Source: Bemisia tabaci | Taxonomy: Eukaryota; Arthropoda; Insecta; Hemiptera; Aleyrodidae | NCBI RefSeq assembly: GCF_918797505.1 | Contig: NC_092800.1 | Coordinates: 26,985,577-27,049,576 of the forward strand | DNA length: 64,000 bases | Direction: 5' to 3' | In this document: one piece after another, positions 32,792 to 45,649 of the stretch | How positions within the stretch are numbered: the stretch's first letter is position 1 | Layout: each line of letters opens with the position of its first letter | Made by a program: the position numbers and the translations under genes | The notes under the pieces: model-generated | Told to the model about the DNA's origin: nothing | Seen by the model: the letters and a program-made list of their open reading frames with translations, nothing else | Databases searched by the model: none

Positions 32792-33382
32792 AATTGAATC
32801 ATAGTGAGTTCGAAAACACACCAACTCGGGGTTTTTTTTCGATTTTCACTTTTTTACGGTTTAGTAACACTTACGGATAGAAGCATCTGCACGCAAAAGG
32901 ACATTTCGAAATTGCAATCGGAAGTGCTCGAAACAGCGACGGGAAAAGGGAAAAATCGAAGTATTTCATTGGAAATACCAATTTTTGGCCATTTCTAGGG
33001 AAACGGGTGACCATCCGATTTTGCAGTTTTCTTTTTTCGGTTCAGTATATCTTGTGCCAACAAGTTATATAAATATTTAAGCGTTATATTCAGGTCGAAA
33101 AATATAAATTTTTTAGGGCAGATCATGAAAAATCAGCATCTGAAAGTCGGTGAGAACGAAAACACACCAACTCGGAAATTTTTAAACGTTTAATTCTCTG
33201 CGATCAAACATGGTGTATTGATTTCAACTTGGTGCTTTACAAAGTCCCGAAGTACTTTGTTCTTTGGCATCAAAAAGGTTTTTCTTAAACTAACTTCTTC
33301 GCCCGCTGCGCAGTTTTAGGCGTTTCCTGAAGAATTTTTTCTTTCTCCGAGTTGGTGTGTTTTCGAACTCACTGATTCAATT
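32792..33382. mobile_element. Inverted-repeat element, CACACCAACTCGG family
   Basis: AATTGAATCA..GTGAGTTCG at the left is mirrored by CGAACTCACTGATTCAATT at the right, with GAAAACACACCAACTCGG and its complement next inside. A third copy of that word occurs at about 33160. It starts about 11 bp after the candidate donor at 32781. Confidence 0.85.
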
Positions 33383-33560
33383 CTGAAGGCTCTCTATCAT
33401 TTTTAGTTGTTTTTGGCGTTTTTGAGAAGTCGGAATTTTCGCTCACTGCACTTTTCTTTTCATTGAACCTTTTCTGCGTAAATTTCTCCATGCGCTCGTT
33501 TCTTACACCGTTTGAAATTCCACGCACCAGTAGATAGGTGTGCCCACTCGGTACATTTAT

Positions 33561-33825
33561 ACATCGATGGCTGAAGTGCGAAACCACATATCTCCGTTTG
33601 CGACGTTACAGACTTCCTGTCGTACTTTTTTTTTTCTTTGAAAAGCTAGTCAACGTAATTTCTTTAAAACTGTCTTGATTTTTCCTCTCTAAGAAGATTA
33701 TTCTGTATACAAATTTCAAGTGATGAAGTTGGCTCATTGTTTTTATTCGGAAAAATAAAATAAGATCGGAAATTTTGAAACACCGCAATGGAGATGCGTG
33801 GTTTCGAATTTGAACGTCGATATAT
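33561..33825. mobile_element. Foldback MITE, ATCGATGGCTGAAGTGCG family
   Basis: The left end with CCACATATCTCCGTTTGCGA pairs with the right-hand CGCAATGGAGATGCGTGG. Same family as 38266-38466, and related to the 46.0-kb element. Confidence 0.75.
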
Positions 33826-34658
33826 TTGCGATTTGAAAGGACAATCTCGAAAAAGTCGATCTGTGGTATTTTCATATTTTACCTACTTTTTAAATAAAAA
33901 ATGTTTAATATAATTTCTTGAATCGATTATGCTGAATCAATCAGTAACGGTGGATATATTTTCTACCAGCTTCGGATCTTGCCGCATACCGGGCTTTGAA
34001 TTAGCCGTAGGTTATGATTCAAATTTCTAATAGGACTTTCTCCTAACTTTTTAGCGAAAAAAAGTACAAGTATGAGATGCGCACTCAAATTTTTCCTAAA
34101 AAAAAACCATGTAAGAACTTAGCCACATTTGTCGTTCTTTAGGAATTTTAGGACGACAACGTTGTTATACATTTGAACAATCAAAGCATCTAATTGGAAA
34201 ATTGACAATTGACAAGAAATCAGTAAAAGATTACTTATCGGCACAATAGGCAACGCTGGAATTAAGTTACGGTGCGAGAGAAACAAGAAAAGCGCCTTTA
34301 GTCAGTGTCGAATGCGACGAACAATCACTTTAACTCTTGGATACAACTATTCGGGCTCTACGGATGCCCGGGTTGCATATGCACGCAAATGAAGGCGTTT
34401 TGAAAGTCTAGGTACTCACCACTTCACCCGCGGAACGCGGCGCGTCGCGGCGCGGCTTCGCTAAGAGGATCCAAAATGGCAAAGCGCCTTCAATTCCTCG
34501 TTTATACTACAAAGATCCCCTCAGGCCCGAATAGTTGCATACGGTTGAAGGATGTGAGTATCTTTCGTGCTTCAGCTTTAATATCGTGACTTGTTGCACA
34601 CGATTTGTAGAGCAACTCTTTATGTCTTGATGACGTCTTTGAAGGATGAACGAGAAAT

Positions 34659-35159
34659 GGAGATGCTGCAAGTGTGAGGAATTTGCGATTTGACTGTTGA
34701 TTCTTGTGTAAAAGTTCGCGAGAAACACGATGGTGCCACTGGTTTTCTCTGAAATCATCTCCTAAGCTCAAAAAAGCTCTCAAGTTGAGGCCAAAATGGA
34801 GGGGATATCCCACGCTGTTTTGAGCGTCCACCTCTACATCAAGACAAACTCTCCATGCAGAGATAGGGAGCAAATACATTGACAGGGCTGCCACTTTAAT
34901 TGGGGACTCCAAAACTGAAAACACGGCAACCCTGCTAATGTATTTGTTCCCTATCTTTGCATGGAGAGTTCGTCTTGATGTAGACGTGGACTCTCAGGGT
35001 AGGGTGGGATATCTCCTCCATTTTGACCTCAACTTGAGAGCTTTTTTTGAGCTTGGAAGATGATTTCAGAGAGAACCAGTGGCACCATCGTGTTTCTCGC
35101 GAACTTTCACTTACGAATCCATAGTCAAATCGCAAATTCCTCACACATGCAACATCTCC
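34659..35159. mobile_element. 501-bp foldback element, copy A
   Basis: GGAGATGCTGCAAGTGTGAG at the left is mirrored by CTCACACATGCAACATCTCC at the right, and the complementarity runs through almost the whole element to a centre near 34905 (GGGGACTCCAAAACTG). Homologous copy B at 59510-60006. Confidence 0.92.
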
Positions 35160-35827
35160 TTTGAAGGCACTCTGTCATTCTAGATCCTCACGGTCAAGCC
35201 CGCGTTCTCTTGTTCCTTTTTTTCCTTTCAACCAGCGTCGTCCCTTTCGTCCTCGCTCAATCCGTCGCATCGTCGAGGGGTAATTTTCTGCAGTGCCACG
35301 GCGTCCGCATACGGAACGAACGTGCGGCCTGCGACCTAGGTCACGGAAATCGGGTTCGCCCGAGGATCTGATCACCCGCCCCTATCGACTAAAAAATTAC
35401 AGCTGAAGGCGCGGGAGCGTGGATCGATGGAAAGTCGGGCGCTCTGATTGGGGGAGTCCTGGGCGGGAGGGGGGGCAGTGGGGGTGGGCCGGACCCACGG
35501 TTCAAGGAATGACCTTGTCCCGGTTTCCGCTCCGACGAGGACCTTCCGACGATGAAAAACGACTCCCTCTGTCACTTGCCACCGGGGATCCCGCGTCCTG
35601 TGCTTTGCTGAAAGCTTCGAGGAGCTTGGAGGCTCCCTTTCGCGCGACAGCTCCGCGAAAATTCATCAACCCTGAAAATTGATCGATCCAGCCCGGGTTC
35701 AGCCTCCGTTTCAGGCCGCTAACTGCGTGAAATAACGACGCGCTGTCTGGTCGGTTCGATGACTCCGAAGGCCTTTCATAAAAAGAGAATCCGTTCCTGA
35801 AAGGCGTATCAATAATAGCTTCTTATA

Positions 35828-36080
35828 CTGCCGTGCTAAGGAAAAACGCCGCATGAACATTCGAGAGTTGCCAAATTTCTCCGAATAAAACATGTATTTT
35901 CGAGGAAAGTTATGCACATTTTCCCTTGAAATTTTCAGATATTTTAGATTATATCGCGAGCAAAATTATCTGAAAATTTTGGAAAAAAATATTCACAATC
36001 TTCCCGGTAAATTTGACTTTTACTGACGGAAATATGGCAACGCCTGAAGTTTCATACGGCGTTCTTCCTTAGCACGGCAG
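35828..36080. mobile_element. MITE, CTGCCGTGCTAAGG family, copy 3
   Basis: Ends CTGCCGTGCTAAGGAAAAAC and TTCCTTAGCACGGCAG are perfect over 14 bp, flanked by TATA on both sides. Confidence 0.93.
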
Positions 36081-38265
36081 TATACCTATCTTCTTCTCTC
36101 CTTAAGGGGTACCTTATCAGGGTGGCAAAATTTCATGAAAAATAAAATCTTCAAATGTAACGTGAGATATTTCATGAAATTTCAGAAATTTATGAAAGAC
36201 GTGGGAAAATATCGGTTCCTTTTTATGTTTCTAAAAATATAAAAATTGGGACTTTCTTCTATTTTTGTGTGTTTGAGTGCGGGCATTTAAGATGGAAACA
36301 AGTGTACACTTGGTTCTCTATCTGAGTGTATCCGGATCATTCAGCATTCAGGAGAGGGAAACCAAATCATTAAACATTTGAAAAAAAAAAAAATAGTAAT
36401 AAAAATAAACGATGGTTTTTGCAGTGACCCGTTCGGTAAATTAAATGAATGACCTCGCAAGCTTTCTACGTCTATTAAAATTGAAATTTTGAAACAAAAC
36501 ATTTTCCCCAGGAGAAGTATAACTAAGAAATTCCATGGTAATTAGACCCCCTATTTTCCGAAAATCTTGCTCTCTTTCCGCCAAACTCAATCCAATACCT
36601 CCGCTGACAAAAAAGTTGATCCTGTACTTACTTAAGTAAGATAAATTTCGGTAAAAAGATAAGTTTGCTTGATTGACTCAACGTAATTCAAGCATGGCAC
36701 CGGACGTGATCCGTTCATATAAGTTGTCGCGTGATTGTAAACTAATTAAGATAATGGATTTCAATTAGCCAAAGAACGCAAAGAGCCCTGGATCTCATCC
36801 AAGACAGAAAGTTAGAAATTGGCTTGAAAATTCACACATGAGGAAAAATTTTTGGAAAAAAAAGAATGTAAGGCAAATGGTGTGCCCTTGCTCTTTTAAC
36901 TTTTTTTTTAACGAACCATTATTGTCTCAATTTTATGGGACTTGCTTCGAGTTCACTTTTTGCACATCTCACTTTTAGTCATAGGTACTGAAAAAATGAG
37001 CAGCATTTGATTAAATCTCACGCATTAACATGCGCAGTAGGATGCGTCTACCGTCGGCATTGGAATAAATCCCCTATGGGTCAAAATATTAATCGAAGCC
37101 GAGGCTTTTTATTGCCTTAGGCCAACCGGTTCTATATTCGTTCCAAAAAAAAATGCGGAGCGTTTTAGAAACAATTCCGATGATCTCAAATAGAATTATG
37201 GTTTGACCATAAATGGATGAATTTTATTTTTGAGTGGAATACACTAAGTGAGCTGAGCACGTGTATGTTCTCTCGTTTTCTAAATTGAGCAATTAACTTA
37301 TTAGAGGAGCTCTGGCATGTTTTAATTTGCTAAACACGTGTTAAAATGGGATTAGTCACTCTGTATGATTTTACAAGAGTGGTCAATTTTCTCACCTTTA
37401 AAATTATTTTCTTCAAATTTTCCATTTCAGGAAAAAAATATAAAATACTTTGAACTCTGCCCATCGCAACCTCTTTTTGTAGGTGTAGGGTACCAACATT
37501 TTTAGGGCGGGTTTTCCACAGACTGATTTAGTGGATAGGTACGTCACGTCATCCTTGCGATATTCGGCACATCGATCTCCGTCGATTCCAACCAAATCAG
37601 TGGGACATAAACCTCAAATCTACTTTATTGGCACAGTTCATTCTGTCAATTCATTACGATTTTGTCATCAACAAACCATATTGATGTTTTGACAAATACG
37701 AGAAATTTCATCGGCTAGAATAGAGGCATTGTGAATAATAGTTTTTTTTTTTTTTTTTGCTTTTTTAGTAATGACCCTTTCTCTGTTGTTTATTTTATCA
37801 TTATTCATTAATGTCATTGGTATTTTTTTTTAAAAATAGTATACCTACCTATGTAATCACTTTTTTTTTTTTTACTTGGCTTGATTATGATCAAGTTTTG
37901 TGTCTTTTTACATTAAAACCATAATCAAGCAGAGATGAATATATCAAGCGAAGTGGCCCCCAATAAATTATTCCATGGAGGCTCTCTTCTTCATTGGAAG
38001 TGGTCACAGGGACCATGTCACCTCGTCCCTTCCACAAAAAGTCCTTACTTTCATCTATGAATGAGTAGAGACAATGGCGTAGAATCTTCTCTCACTTTTT
38101 AAAGTGCCGCAACCGGCAATAATCTGCAGTAAAAGCTGACGACTGCACTTGGTTGGTAACTGAACTTGAACTTGAGGTATTTTATGCCACCAAGCAAAGC
38201 AGCCCACGCCGCACAGGGGAGTAAATCGGTGAGATTGGTCAGACATGATGCATTGACTTCTAAAG
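36081..38265. other. No gene seen
   Basis: AT-rich. At 36118-36250 there is a remnant of an ATGAAATTTCATGAAA repeat related to 58465-58680. Poly(T) runs at 37741-37758 and 37860-37875. Confidence 0.5.
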
Positions 38266-38466
38266 CTCATGTTGATGGCTAAATTGCGAAATCACATAAC
38301 TCCGTTGCGATGTTTCAAATTTTCCGCTCAGATTTTATTGTTTTAAAGAGAAACAAGACAATTTTACAAATTTGCTTGTTTCTCTTTGAAAAAATCAAGT
38401 AGAAGTGGGAATTTTGAAACATCGCAATGGAGATAGGTGGTTCCGCAGCTCGGCCATCAACATGAG
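38266..38466. mobile_element. Foldback MITE, about 200 bp
   Basis: CTCATGTTGATGGCT is mirrored by CGGCCATCAACATGAG. Inside, AAACAAGACAATTTT and TTGCTTGTTTCTCTTTG form the hairpin. Confidence 0.85.
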
Positions 38467-38512
38467 ACTCGCAAAATTCCAGACACCTCAAATTCTTCGA
38501 TCAGAAAATTTA

Positions 38513-39256
38513 GGGGTCGTCCATGAATTATAAGAAACGATTTAGGGCGGAGGGGGACGGGGAGAGTGTTACGCCATTTCGTCTTTACGTGTTAAAGGAT
38601 AGGGTCGAGAAATTTTTTATTGTTTTAAAAAAAAATATAGTTTGACTCAGGAGGATTATTATTTTATTACTTCTGATGATAGTGGCATTTATGGGCTACA
38701 CTAACCAACTACCAAGTTGCTCTTAAAGTGTTTCTGTGCGCTCTGCGACACCCAACCGCCACTGATAGCGATCCTGCCAGAGCTCCTCCGGCAGATCGCA
38801 TCTTCTCATTTCCCGCCTTATTCCCTCGATCCACGATTTCGCAAGGCCTATATACTTTTTGCCTATATATTACGGCGCATTCAGTGAAAAGTTAGATGCA
38901 AGGTATTTTCGCAACAGAACTAGTAAGTAGCTGTAACTTGGGGAAGACAAAAGCACTAAGAATGAAATCGTGAAGAATAGAAAAAGCAAGCTTTCACTTG
39001 GAGTGCTGAAAATTCTGAGTTTTGTCAGTTCAAATAGATTTGTTTTTCTTTCTTTATGCGACTACCTATGAAAATTCAGATTTTTAGGGGCCTCGTTGGC
39101 GCAGACCCTTCACACTTTAGGCGCCATGGCCGATTTTTTAGGCGCATTTGGCGCGTTGACGCCTGTGAGTTTCGAACACTGTGGGCTACACACTTACATC
39201 AAAAAGCGTTACCAAAATTCCGAAAAATTGCGTCACGTAATTTATGGACGGCCCCT
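38513..39256. mobile_element. Element with ends GGGGTCGTCCATGAATTAT
   Basis: The left end GGGGTCGTCCATGAATTATA matches the reverse complement of the right end (TAATTTATGGACGGCCCC). Non-coding, about 744 bp. Confidence 0.8.
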
Positions 39257-39269
39257 TATGGCTACGTCT

Positions 39270-39700
39270 GCCCTCACCCGAGGGTTTGCCTCACTGTGCG
39301 GTGGCGGTATCCGCAGATCGTGCCCGACTCCCGAGCAGTAAAGTAACCGCGCGTTGATAAATTGCCTGGCTAGGCCACGCGTCGCGCCGCATACCTCCTC
39401 ACGCCCGCGCATCTCGACACGGGCTCGCGGGTCGCGTGGCGGAGTAGCCGCCTCCGCCGACGCGAGGCGTCGCGACGCCAGGGGCGTCGGGCACTTTGTA
39501 AACTGTCAAAGACTCGCGGGACTCTTCCGCGTTTCCCGCCCGAGGACGAGAGTGACGACTCGACGACGGAATTAACCGTTTCGCGTCAATTTTAAGACAT
39601 CAAATTTTCACTTTGATCACACGCCCGGACGGTGGACTTCAATCAGCGCCCGCCCGGCGTCGCGTGTTCCTTGAAGGCGGATTAAACAAGTATGCTTACT
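39270..39700. other. GC-rich, CpG-rich patch
   Basis: A sharp rise in GC with many CG dinucleotides (GCGTCGCGCCGC, CGTCGCGACGCC). ORFs here are compositional. Could be a CpG island or a repeat; no exon identified. Confidence 0.5.
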
Positions 39701-39785
39701 GTGACGCATCTCGGTTCCCGCATGAACCCTAGAAAGCATGGATTTATATGATGCTCTATCAGTAGAAAATAATTCCAATCTTCCT

Positions 39786-40127
39786 CTACACGGAGAAAAA
39801 AACCTCGTGCGTGGGACCCGAAGTTTAGGTCATATGGATCTCTGAAATTTTCGGATTGAGCATCTGAACACTTTAGGTCTAGCTGTAGAGATTCGGATCA
39901 CTCATGTGAAACTTCAGTTTTTACATCTGAAGTACTTCACATGTGAGAACCGAAGTTTTTCGGGTGTGAAAACCGAAGTACTTCAGATGTAAGAACTGAA
40001 GTTTCACATGTGTGATCCAAACCTCAGCAGCTGAACCTAAATAGTTCAGATGCTCAATCCGAAAACTTCAGAGATCCATATGACCTAAACTTCGGGTCCC
40101 ACGCACGAATTTTTTTTCTCCGTGTAG
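39786..40127. mobile_element. 342-bp near-complete palindrome (foldback MITE)
   Basis: CTACACGGAGAAAAAAA at the left and TTTTTTTCTCCGTGTAG at the right. The inner arms pair (GTGGGACCCGAAGTTTAGGT with its complement), and the centre is made of CTTCAGATGT-type short repeats. Confidence 0.93.
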
Positions 40128-40728
40128 GATTATAACAAGTTTCCTTGAGAGGGCAAGGAAATCACCCGAAGCTTGCTCTAATCACTTTTTAAACACCCAG
40201 GAACTTCATCATCGTTAATACACAAACAGAAGGACGTTGCTGGAACTATAATGTCTTCATAGTCTTTAGTGTGACGAGTAGGTAGCTAGCTACGTGTGCT
40301 GCGCAGAAAGTTTACTCTCGGGAAAAGCCACGAGCCACATGAAAAGAGTTTAGAAATTTGAGACGCTTGGCTTTGAGATTATTTACCGCGGTGGAAAGAA
40401 GGACGCGCAGTAGATTCATGAATAAGAGCGGATTTCTCGGTGACCAAAAAGATCACCACGACGTTGTCAGTTTGTGTTCATGTTCGACTAATTTTGACGC
40501 TAAGCTAGGGAAGTGCTATCGACCAATTAGAAATTGGGAAATGTTTGGTTTTGATTTCTCGTTTCGCCGCCGCACATTGGATCGAGTTAATTGGAGAGGT
40601 CGGACATGAAATTGGGACACAAAAAACAGGTCTTGGCTAAAACTGCAAATTTTGATGTTTAGTTCGTCACATTTTAAAATTTAAGGGACACTTTAAGAAG
40701 ATGAATCTCACGAGGAAACCAATGAAAC

Positions 40729-41228
40729 NNNNNNNNNNNNNNNNNNNNNNNNNNNNNNNNNNNNNNNNNNNNNNNNNNNNNNNNNNNNNNNNNNNNNNNN
40801 NNNNNNNNNNNNNNNNNNNNNNNNNNNNNNNNNNNNNNNNNNNNNNNNNNNNNNNNNNNNNNNNNNNNNNNNNNNNNNNNNNNNNNNNNNNNNNNNNNNN
40901 NNNNNNNNNNNNNNNNNNNNNNNNNNNNNNNNNNNNNNNNNNNNNNNNNNNNNNNNNNNNNNNNNNNNNNNNNNNNNNNNNNNNNNNNNNNNNNNNNNNN
41001 NNNNNNNNNNNNNNNNNNNNNNNNNNNNNNNNNNNNNNNNNNNNNNNNNNNNNNNNNNNNNNNNNNNNNNNNNNNNNNNNNNNNNNNNNNNNNNNNNNNN
41101 NNNNNNNNNNNNNNNNNNNNNNNNNNNNNNNNNNNNNNNNNNNNNNNNNNNNNNNNNNNNNNNNNNNNNNNNNNNNNNNNNNNNNNNNNNNNNNNNNNNN
41201 NNNNNNNNNNNNNNNNNNNNNNNNNNNN
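40729..41228. other. Assembly gap (500 N)
   Basis: Exactly 500 N. The ORF spanning it is an artefact. Confidence 0.99.
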
Positions 41229-42579
41229 TCCTACTGATTATTGATTATTGTGAGATGAATTCTGTTTTCTCTGATTGTATGTTTCATACGTGCGAAGCAC
41301 GTACGGGTCGCTAGTTCCGTATAGTTTATTTTTTAAGAAGGAGGACAAGTAAATTTTTTAGTCCGAAATTTATACAGAGTTTTCTGGTGACAGAGAAAAA
41401 AATCTAGAAAGCTTTAAGAAATTACGTTGACTAGTTTCGCGAGGAAAATATAAATGTAAGGCTGGATGTCTAAAACGCAACGTCGCACAAAGTGGTGTGT
41501 AGTCTTGTACTCTAGACATCGCGATTGTCCTCTTTTGCAATTTTATGTTCGAAGGACATTACAAAATTATCAAGAAATAAATAAAAAAAGTCTTCGTCCT
41601 TCGATAATTTAATCCGCTGAACTTGCTACAATATTTGGATTTTATTTTGATACAAGGATCTGGCTCTTCTTTAAAATCATCATTCTGCTCGGGGAAACCA
41701 ATGGAACATATGTTGTTTCTAAAATGAGCGAGAAATAGTTGTTCCTTATTGCAAAATGTGGTCCATTTTGTCCAACCATTTGGCTTCGCGGTTCAGAATC
41801 CGCGGTTGTCCCCCATCTGCTCGCGGGACCAGGGTAGCCAATAAGAAATCTTTTTCGGGCGATGATGAGACCGATAAACGGTTAATTGGCTCGGACACTC
41901 TGTTTATTCTTCGGCAACTTCGGCAAGGAGATGAGCGTGTGGGCTCACCGGAGGGTCGGAATGAAGGAGGGGGGGGGGGGGCAAATTACTTCTCTTCGTT
42001 TCCCCCGACGCAGGGACCGCTCTCGACCGGAAATGAGTTTTTAAAAGTTGCACATAAATTGATTGGAGTCTTCGGAAAACAATGTCCCCGTGCCGCGGTT
42101 CGCTCTTTGATCCAGTTGGACGGTTCTCCCAACTTTTTGAGTTTTCGTTTCCGAGGAATTATCCGGGCGGCTCCGTCGCTTCCCGATCGGCTCCGCGTTC
42201 CGGGGCTCCATGCACTTGGTTTCCCCCGGTTTTTTTATTTGGTTTTTTTTAGAAATGGGGCCAGTCATAAAATACATAACGCTAGGGAGAAAGGGTATCC
42301 AGAAAACTGCCGTGATATCAAAGAGAGCAGTAAGTGTCAAATTTTCGAAATCGAGTTTTCTTCGAAATTCGTCTAATCTCTTTTAGATGAAATCACTGAA
42401 TTAGCCATAACAGCAAAATTTATCTCAACTGTATGAAAACGAGACACATGAGAAAACCGTAAGTGCGAAAAGAATGACCTAGTTTCAAGCAAAACAGCAG
42501 TAAGTGACATTATTCCTCCAGCGCCTCGGCGCCGGCGCCTCCAAACGGAGATACGAGGTTTCGCTCTTCAGCCATCGCG
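41229..42579. other. No gene seen; repeat fragments
   Basis: 41380-41495 is a fragment of the 46.0-kb foldback family and 41690-41763 a half copy of the GGACTNCATTTTGCAATT MITE. A 206-codon ORF at 41756-42376 starts in that repeat, includes a poly(G) run and has no recognisable domain. Confidence 0.5.
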
Positions 42580-42793
42580 CAGTGGCGAATTGTGAATGAT
42601 CGGTTATCGATTTCTCCCTATTTGAAATTATGGCAAAGAATCGATGATAAAGGTGTTTGTTGCGCATGGAAAAAGACCCATGGAAAAGACCCCACTTATG
42701 GAAAAGGATCGGGACCCTCTGCGTTTCAATCATATTCCTTAGGTTTAAGGGACAGATTAATCAATACATCGCAAAGCAGGCCAAGACACTGCC
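42580..42793. mobile_element. MITE related to 32076-32233
   Basis: Starts CAGTGGCGAATTG and ends near GCCAAGACACTGCCG; shares AGGTTTAAG..ACAGATTAATC and TACATCGCAAAGCA. Confidence 0.7.
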
Positions 42794-43134
42794 GTCGAGT
42801 TGGTGTTTCTGAGGGGACGATCCAAATTGATTTCAGGTCATTTTTTCAGTGGAAAAATGTGCTAGGCTCAAGCATGATGATTCTTGAATTTGCCGCCAAT
42901 ACTTCGATTTTATTTTGATTTAAGCTGAATTTTTCTTGATACCAAAAAAATGCTTGGGTTAAGCAAAAAAGTACTTTATATTAAGCAGCAAAATTCTTGA
43001 TGTAAGAAAATATACTTTTTGGCCACAGTATCGCAATCTTCATGCGGCGTTGCAAAATTCCCGCCGCCATTATTTTTCTTTTACAGAGAATGTGTTAGTT
43101 AAATCTGTTTGAAGATTTCACTGAAATTTATCGG

Positions 43135-43326
43135 CACACTGGTAAAAAAAACATCTTGGACCAATGCCGCGGTGCATTGACTTAAGGAAGCAGTTTCTTG
43201 TCGCCGGATTTAAGAGTCTTGAACTCTTGTTTCAAGCGGATTTTGCACTGAAACAAGAGTCCGGACTCTTAAATCCGGCGACAAGAAACTGCACTCTTGA
43301 AACCAAGAGGTTTTTTTCTACCAGTG
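43135..43326. mobile_element. Foldback MITE, CACTGGTAAAAAAAA family
   Basis: Left CACACTGGTAAAAAAAAC and right TTTTTTTCTACCAGTGC; the arms (CAGTTTCTTGTCGCCGGATT and complement) pair almost perfectly. Related in design to 53317-53549 and 54544-54773. Confidence 0.9.
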
Positions 43327-43539
43327 CAGCACAAAGAAAATTTAGTGAAATTGAAAAGTGAAATTGGGAATAGCGAATAGTGAAATTGAAATGAATAATT
43401 TGCGGACAGCTTCGTTGAACGATTTCCCTGAAAAAAAATGGCGGCGGCAATTTTTGAACGTCACATGACGCCAGTGACACTTAAACCGGAAGGTGACGAT
43501 ATCTCACTGCCAGGGATTTAGAGCTGAGGTTTGAGGGAG

Positions 43540-43800
43540 CATCATAAACGGAGCCGCATCGGCGCGCGAGGCGGAGGCCCGGCGCGGACTTTCATGCCGC
43601 CTCGATCAGTGCGCCGGGGGAGCGCATATGCCGTTGAGGCGGCTTCACCTGGTGAAGCCGACTCCCGGCTCCTTTTCTGATGCTGCATCAGTTTTGATGC
43701 TGAGTCCAGCATCAAAATTAGCGGCCTCAATTAGCAGACGCGTCGGACGCCAGCTCCCCGGGCCCGGCTGCCGGTCGGCTAATTGCACGGGGCTGTGTTT
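43540..43800. repeat. GC-rich patch with GCATCA/TGATGC inverted words
   Basis: Contains nested inverted words (GGCTTCACCTGGTGAAGCC, GATGCTGCATC, GATGCTGAGTCCAGCATC). A similar patch lies at 48690-49140, so this looks like a dispersed GC-rich element. Confidence 0.6.
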
Positions 43801-45035
43801 TCAACCCTTCCTCGGCGTCCACTTCTTAGAACTTTCCTCCTCCCTCCCGCTGTCCTCTCACCTGTAGAACCCTTCTCCTCCGCGGTCACCTCGACGGTTC
43901 ACCCTCTTCCTGGTTTCATTTCGTCACTCTCACTTTCCACAGATTCACCACCTTCCGAGTTCGTTGCGATACATCCGCTTACACATTGTGCGTCCTAGGC
44001 TTGCGGATAAGCTGCCTACTTATTTCAGCGCTTCGCGCTTCTCGCGGCACGGCAAGGCAGCAAGGCACCCTCCGTTACCTTAACATGCGCTACTCCGTTT
44101 TTTTAAACTTTCTTTCGCTCTCACTAAAATGTTACTCCCTCACATTTGAACGGATTTAAACAGAATTATCCTGAGCCCACTTCAGGTTGCTGCAAGTTTT
44201 CTCTTGGAACTAAAACTAGAATACATACATACGACGTTTTAAGTCAGGATATTACCTACTTGGTTTTGGCTGAAAAATTACCACTTAAATAAAAAGTAGG
44301 CCATCTCTGATGTGGTTCTGCTGAATACGTTTGATCATTTTATCGTTTGGTTCTTCTTCCTTCCATGCTTCTACTTAATTGAGTCTCTTTTTAATTATTA
44401 ATGGTTTTTCAATAGGTAATTAAAAATAAATAAATAAATTTCTAAAAGTTCTTCACTCTACGTCGGATTCACCTGAGTCTCTAGTGGGCCCTATAATTTT
44501 TTATTGTTACTTTCCTCCGTTCATGTTAAAAGTTCTTAATCGTTTTTTACGCTTGTGATTTGGACTCAATTTTCCCGGGGGGGGGGGGGGGGGCTTTGGC
44601 TTTAAACCTTTGCATTTTTGCTCACTTTCTTCATACATTTCCCATTTCATAATAGCACTTTTCAACAAATAATTCTTATTTCTAAGTTGCTAGAAAGTTG
44701 TAAAGTGATTCGAGAGAGGTGTGAGCGGTCATGCTGGTAAATAAGGTTACCTATAACCAGAAAAAAATCGGCATTTCCGTTTAAAACTTAGCTTTCCCAG
44801 GAAGAAATTAATTTTTCAAAAAATTCGCAGATGATGCATTAAAACGAAGGTCCTTTTTGGGTTCCGCTGTCAAAAATATACCGGAATTTGTGTAAGGCAC
44901 GTCTGAAAATAATCCCAGTTTCTCATAAGGATGTTTTCTCGGACAAACCCGTTACTCCGTCCACATACCACAATTTTTCAGCAGCATTCATGCTTATCTT
45001 AATGCTTTCGTAGAGTTACTCTTTAACAAAAACAA
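43801..45035. other. No gene seen
   Basis: Pyrimidine-rich then AT-rich sequence with a poly(G) run at 44577-44593. No exon recognised. Confidence 0.5.
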
Positions 45036-45160
45036 ACTGCATTTTGCAATTCGGAGCTATAAATTCTGGCTCATCTGAGAAAACACTTATGTGCATAGGG
45101 AAACTAATGGCACTTTCGTTGTTTTTAAACCGGGCTGAAATTTATAGTTCCAAATCGCAA
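45036..45160. repeat. Partial copy of the GGACTNCATTTTGCAATT MITE
   Basis: CTGCATTTTGCAATTCGGAG, AAACACTTATGTGCATAGGG and TTTATAGTTCCAAATCGCAA follow the family; the right end is replaced by ATCG-rich low-complexity sequence (45165-45370). Confidence 0.8.
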
Positions 45161-45649
45161 TATTTTCGAAATAAAAATTGCGATAAATGGCGATTTAATA
45201 TCGATTTTATCGACGAAAATTCATCACGATTTTATCGACGAAAATTGCGATGTGCAGCGATTTAATCGCCATGTATTCATGTACAGCAATTTTTAATGCG
45301 ATGATATCTCAATATATTGCCATCGATATAATCGCGATAACCAACCGATAAAATCGCTATTTATCACGATCACTGCTACTTGGGAAGGAGGTCGTGAAGT
45401 TCCATTGTTCGAACTTCGAATACTTTGATTCTTGAAAGATGAGTGAGGTAGGTTCCTAAACCTGAATATGTAGCTGATTCGAGTATATTTTAAGTAGCTT
45501 ATTGTCGTATTGGTATTGAAAGTGTAATTTTTGTCGTTTTGATGTGGAATGTTCGTAGACATTCGGTCCTAAGATGTTCGTGCTTCGTAGAACACTTTCT
45601 CGATGATAGAGTAGTAAGTAACCTTGAAAACAATTTTGCCGCTTTTGAG

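Noticed and set aside
34502..34924. 140-codon minus-strand ORF
   Set aside because: Lies largely in the left arm of the foldback element at 34659-35159.
41756..42376. 206-codon plus-strand ORF
   Set aside because: It begins inside a MITE fragment, translates a poly(G) run and has no recognisable domain or splice context.
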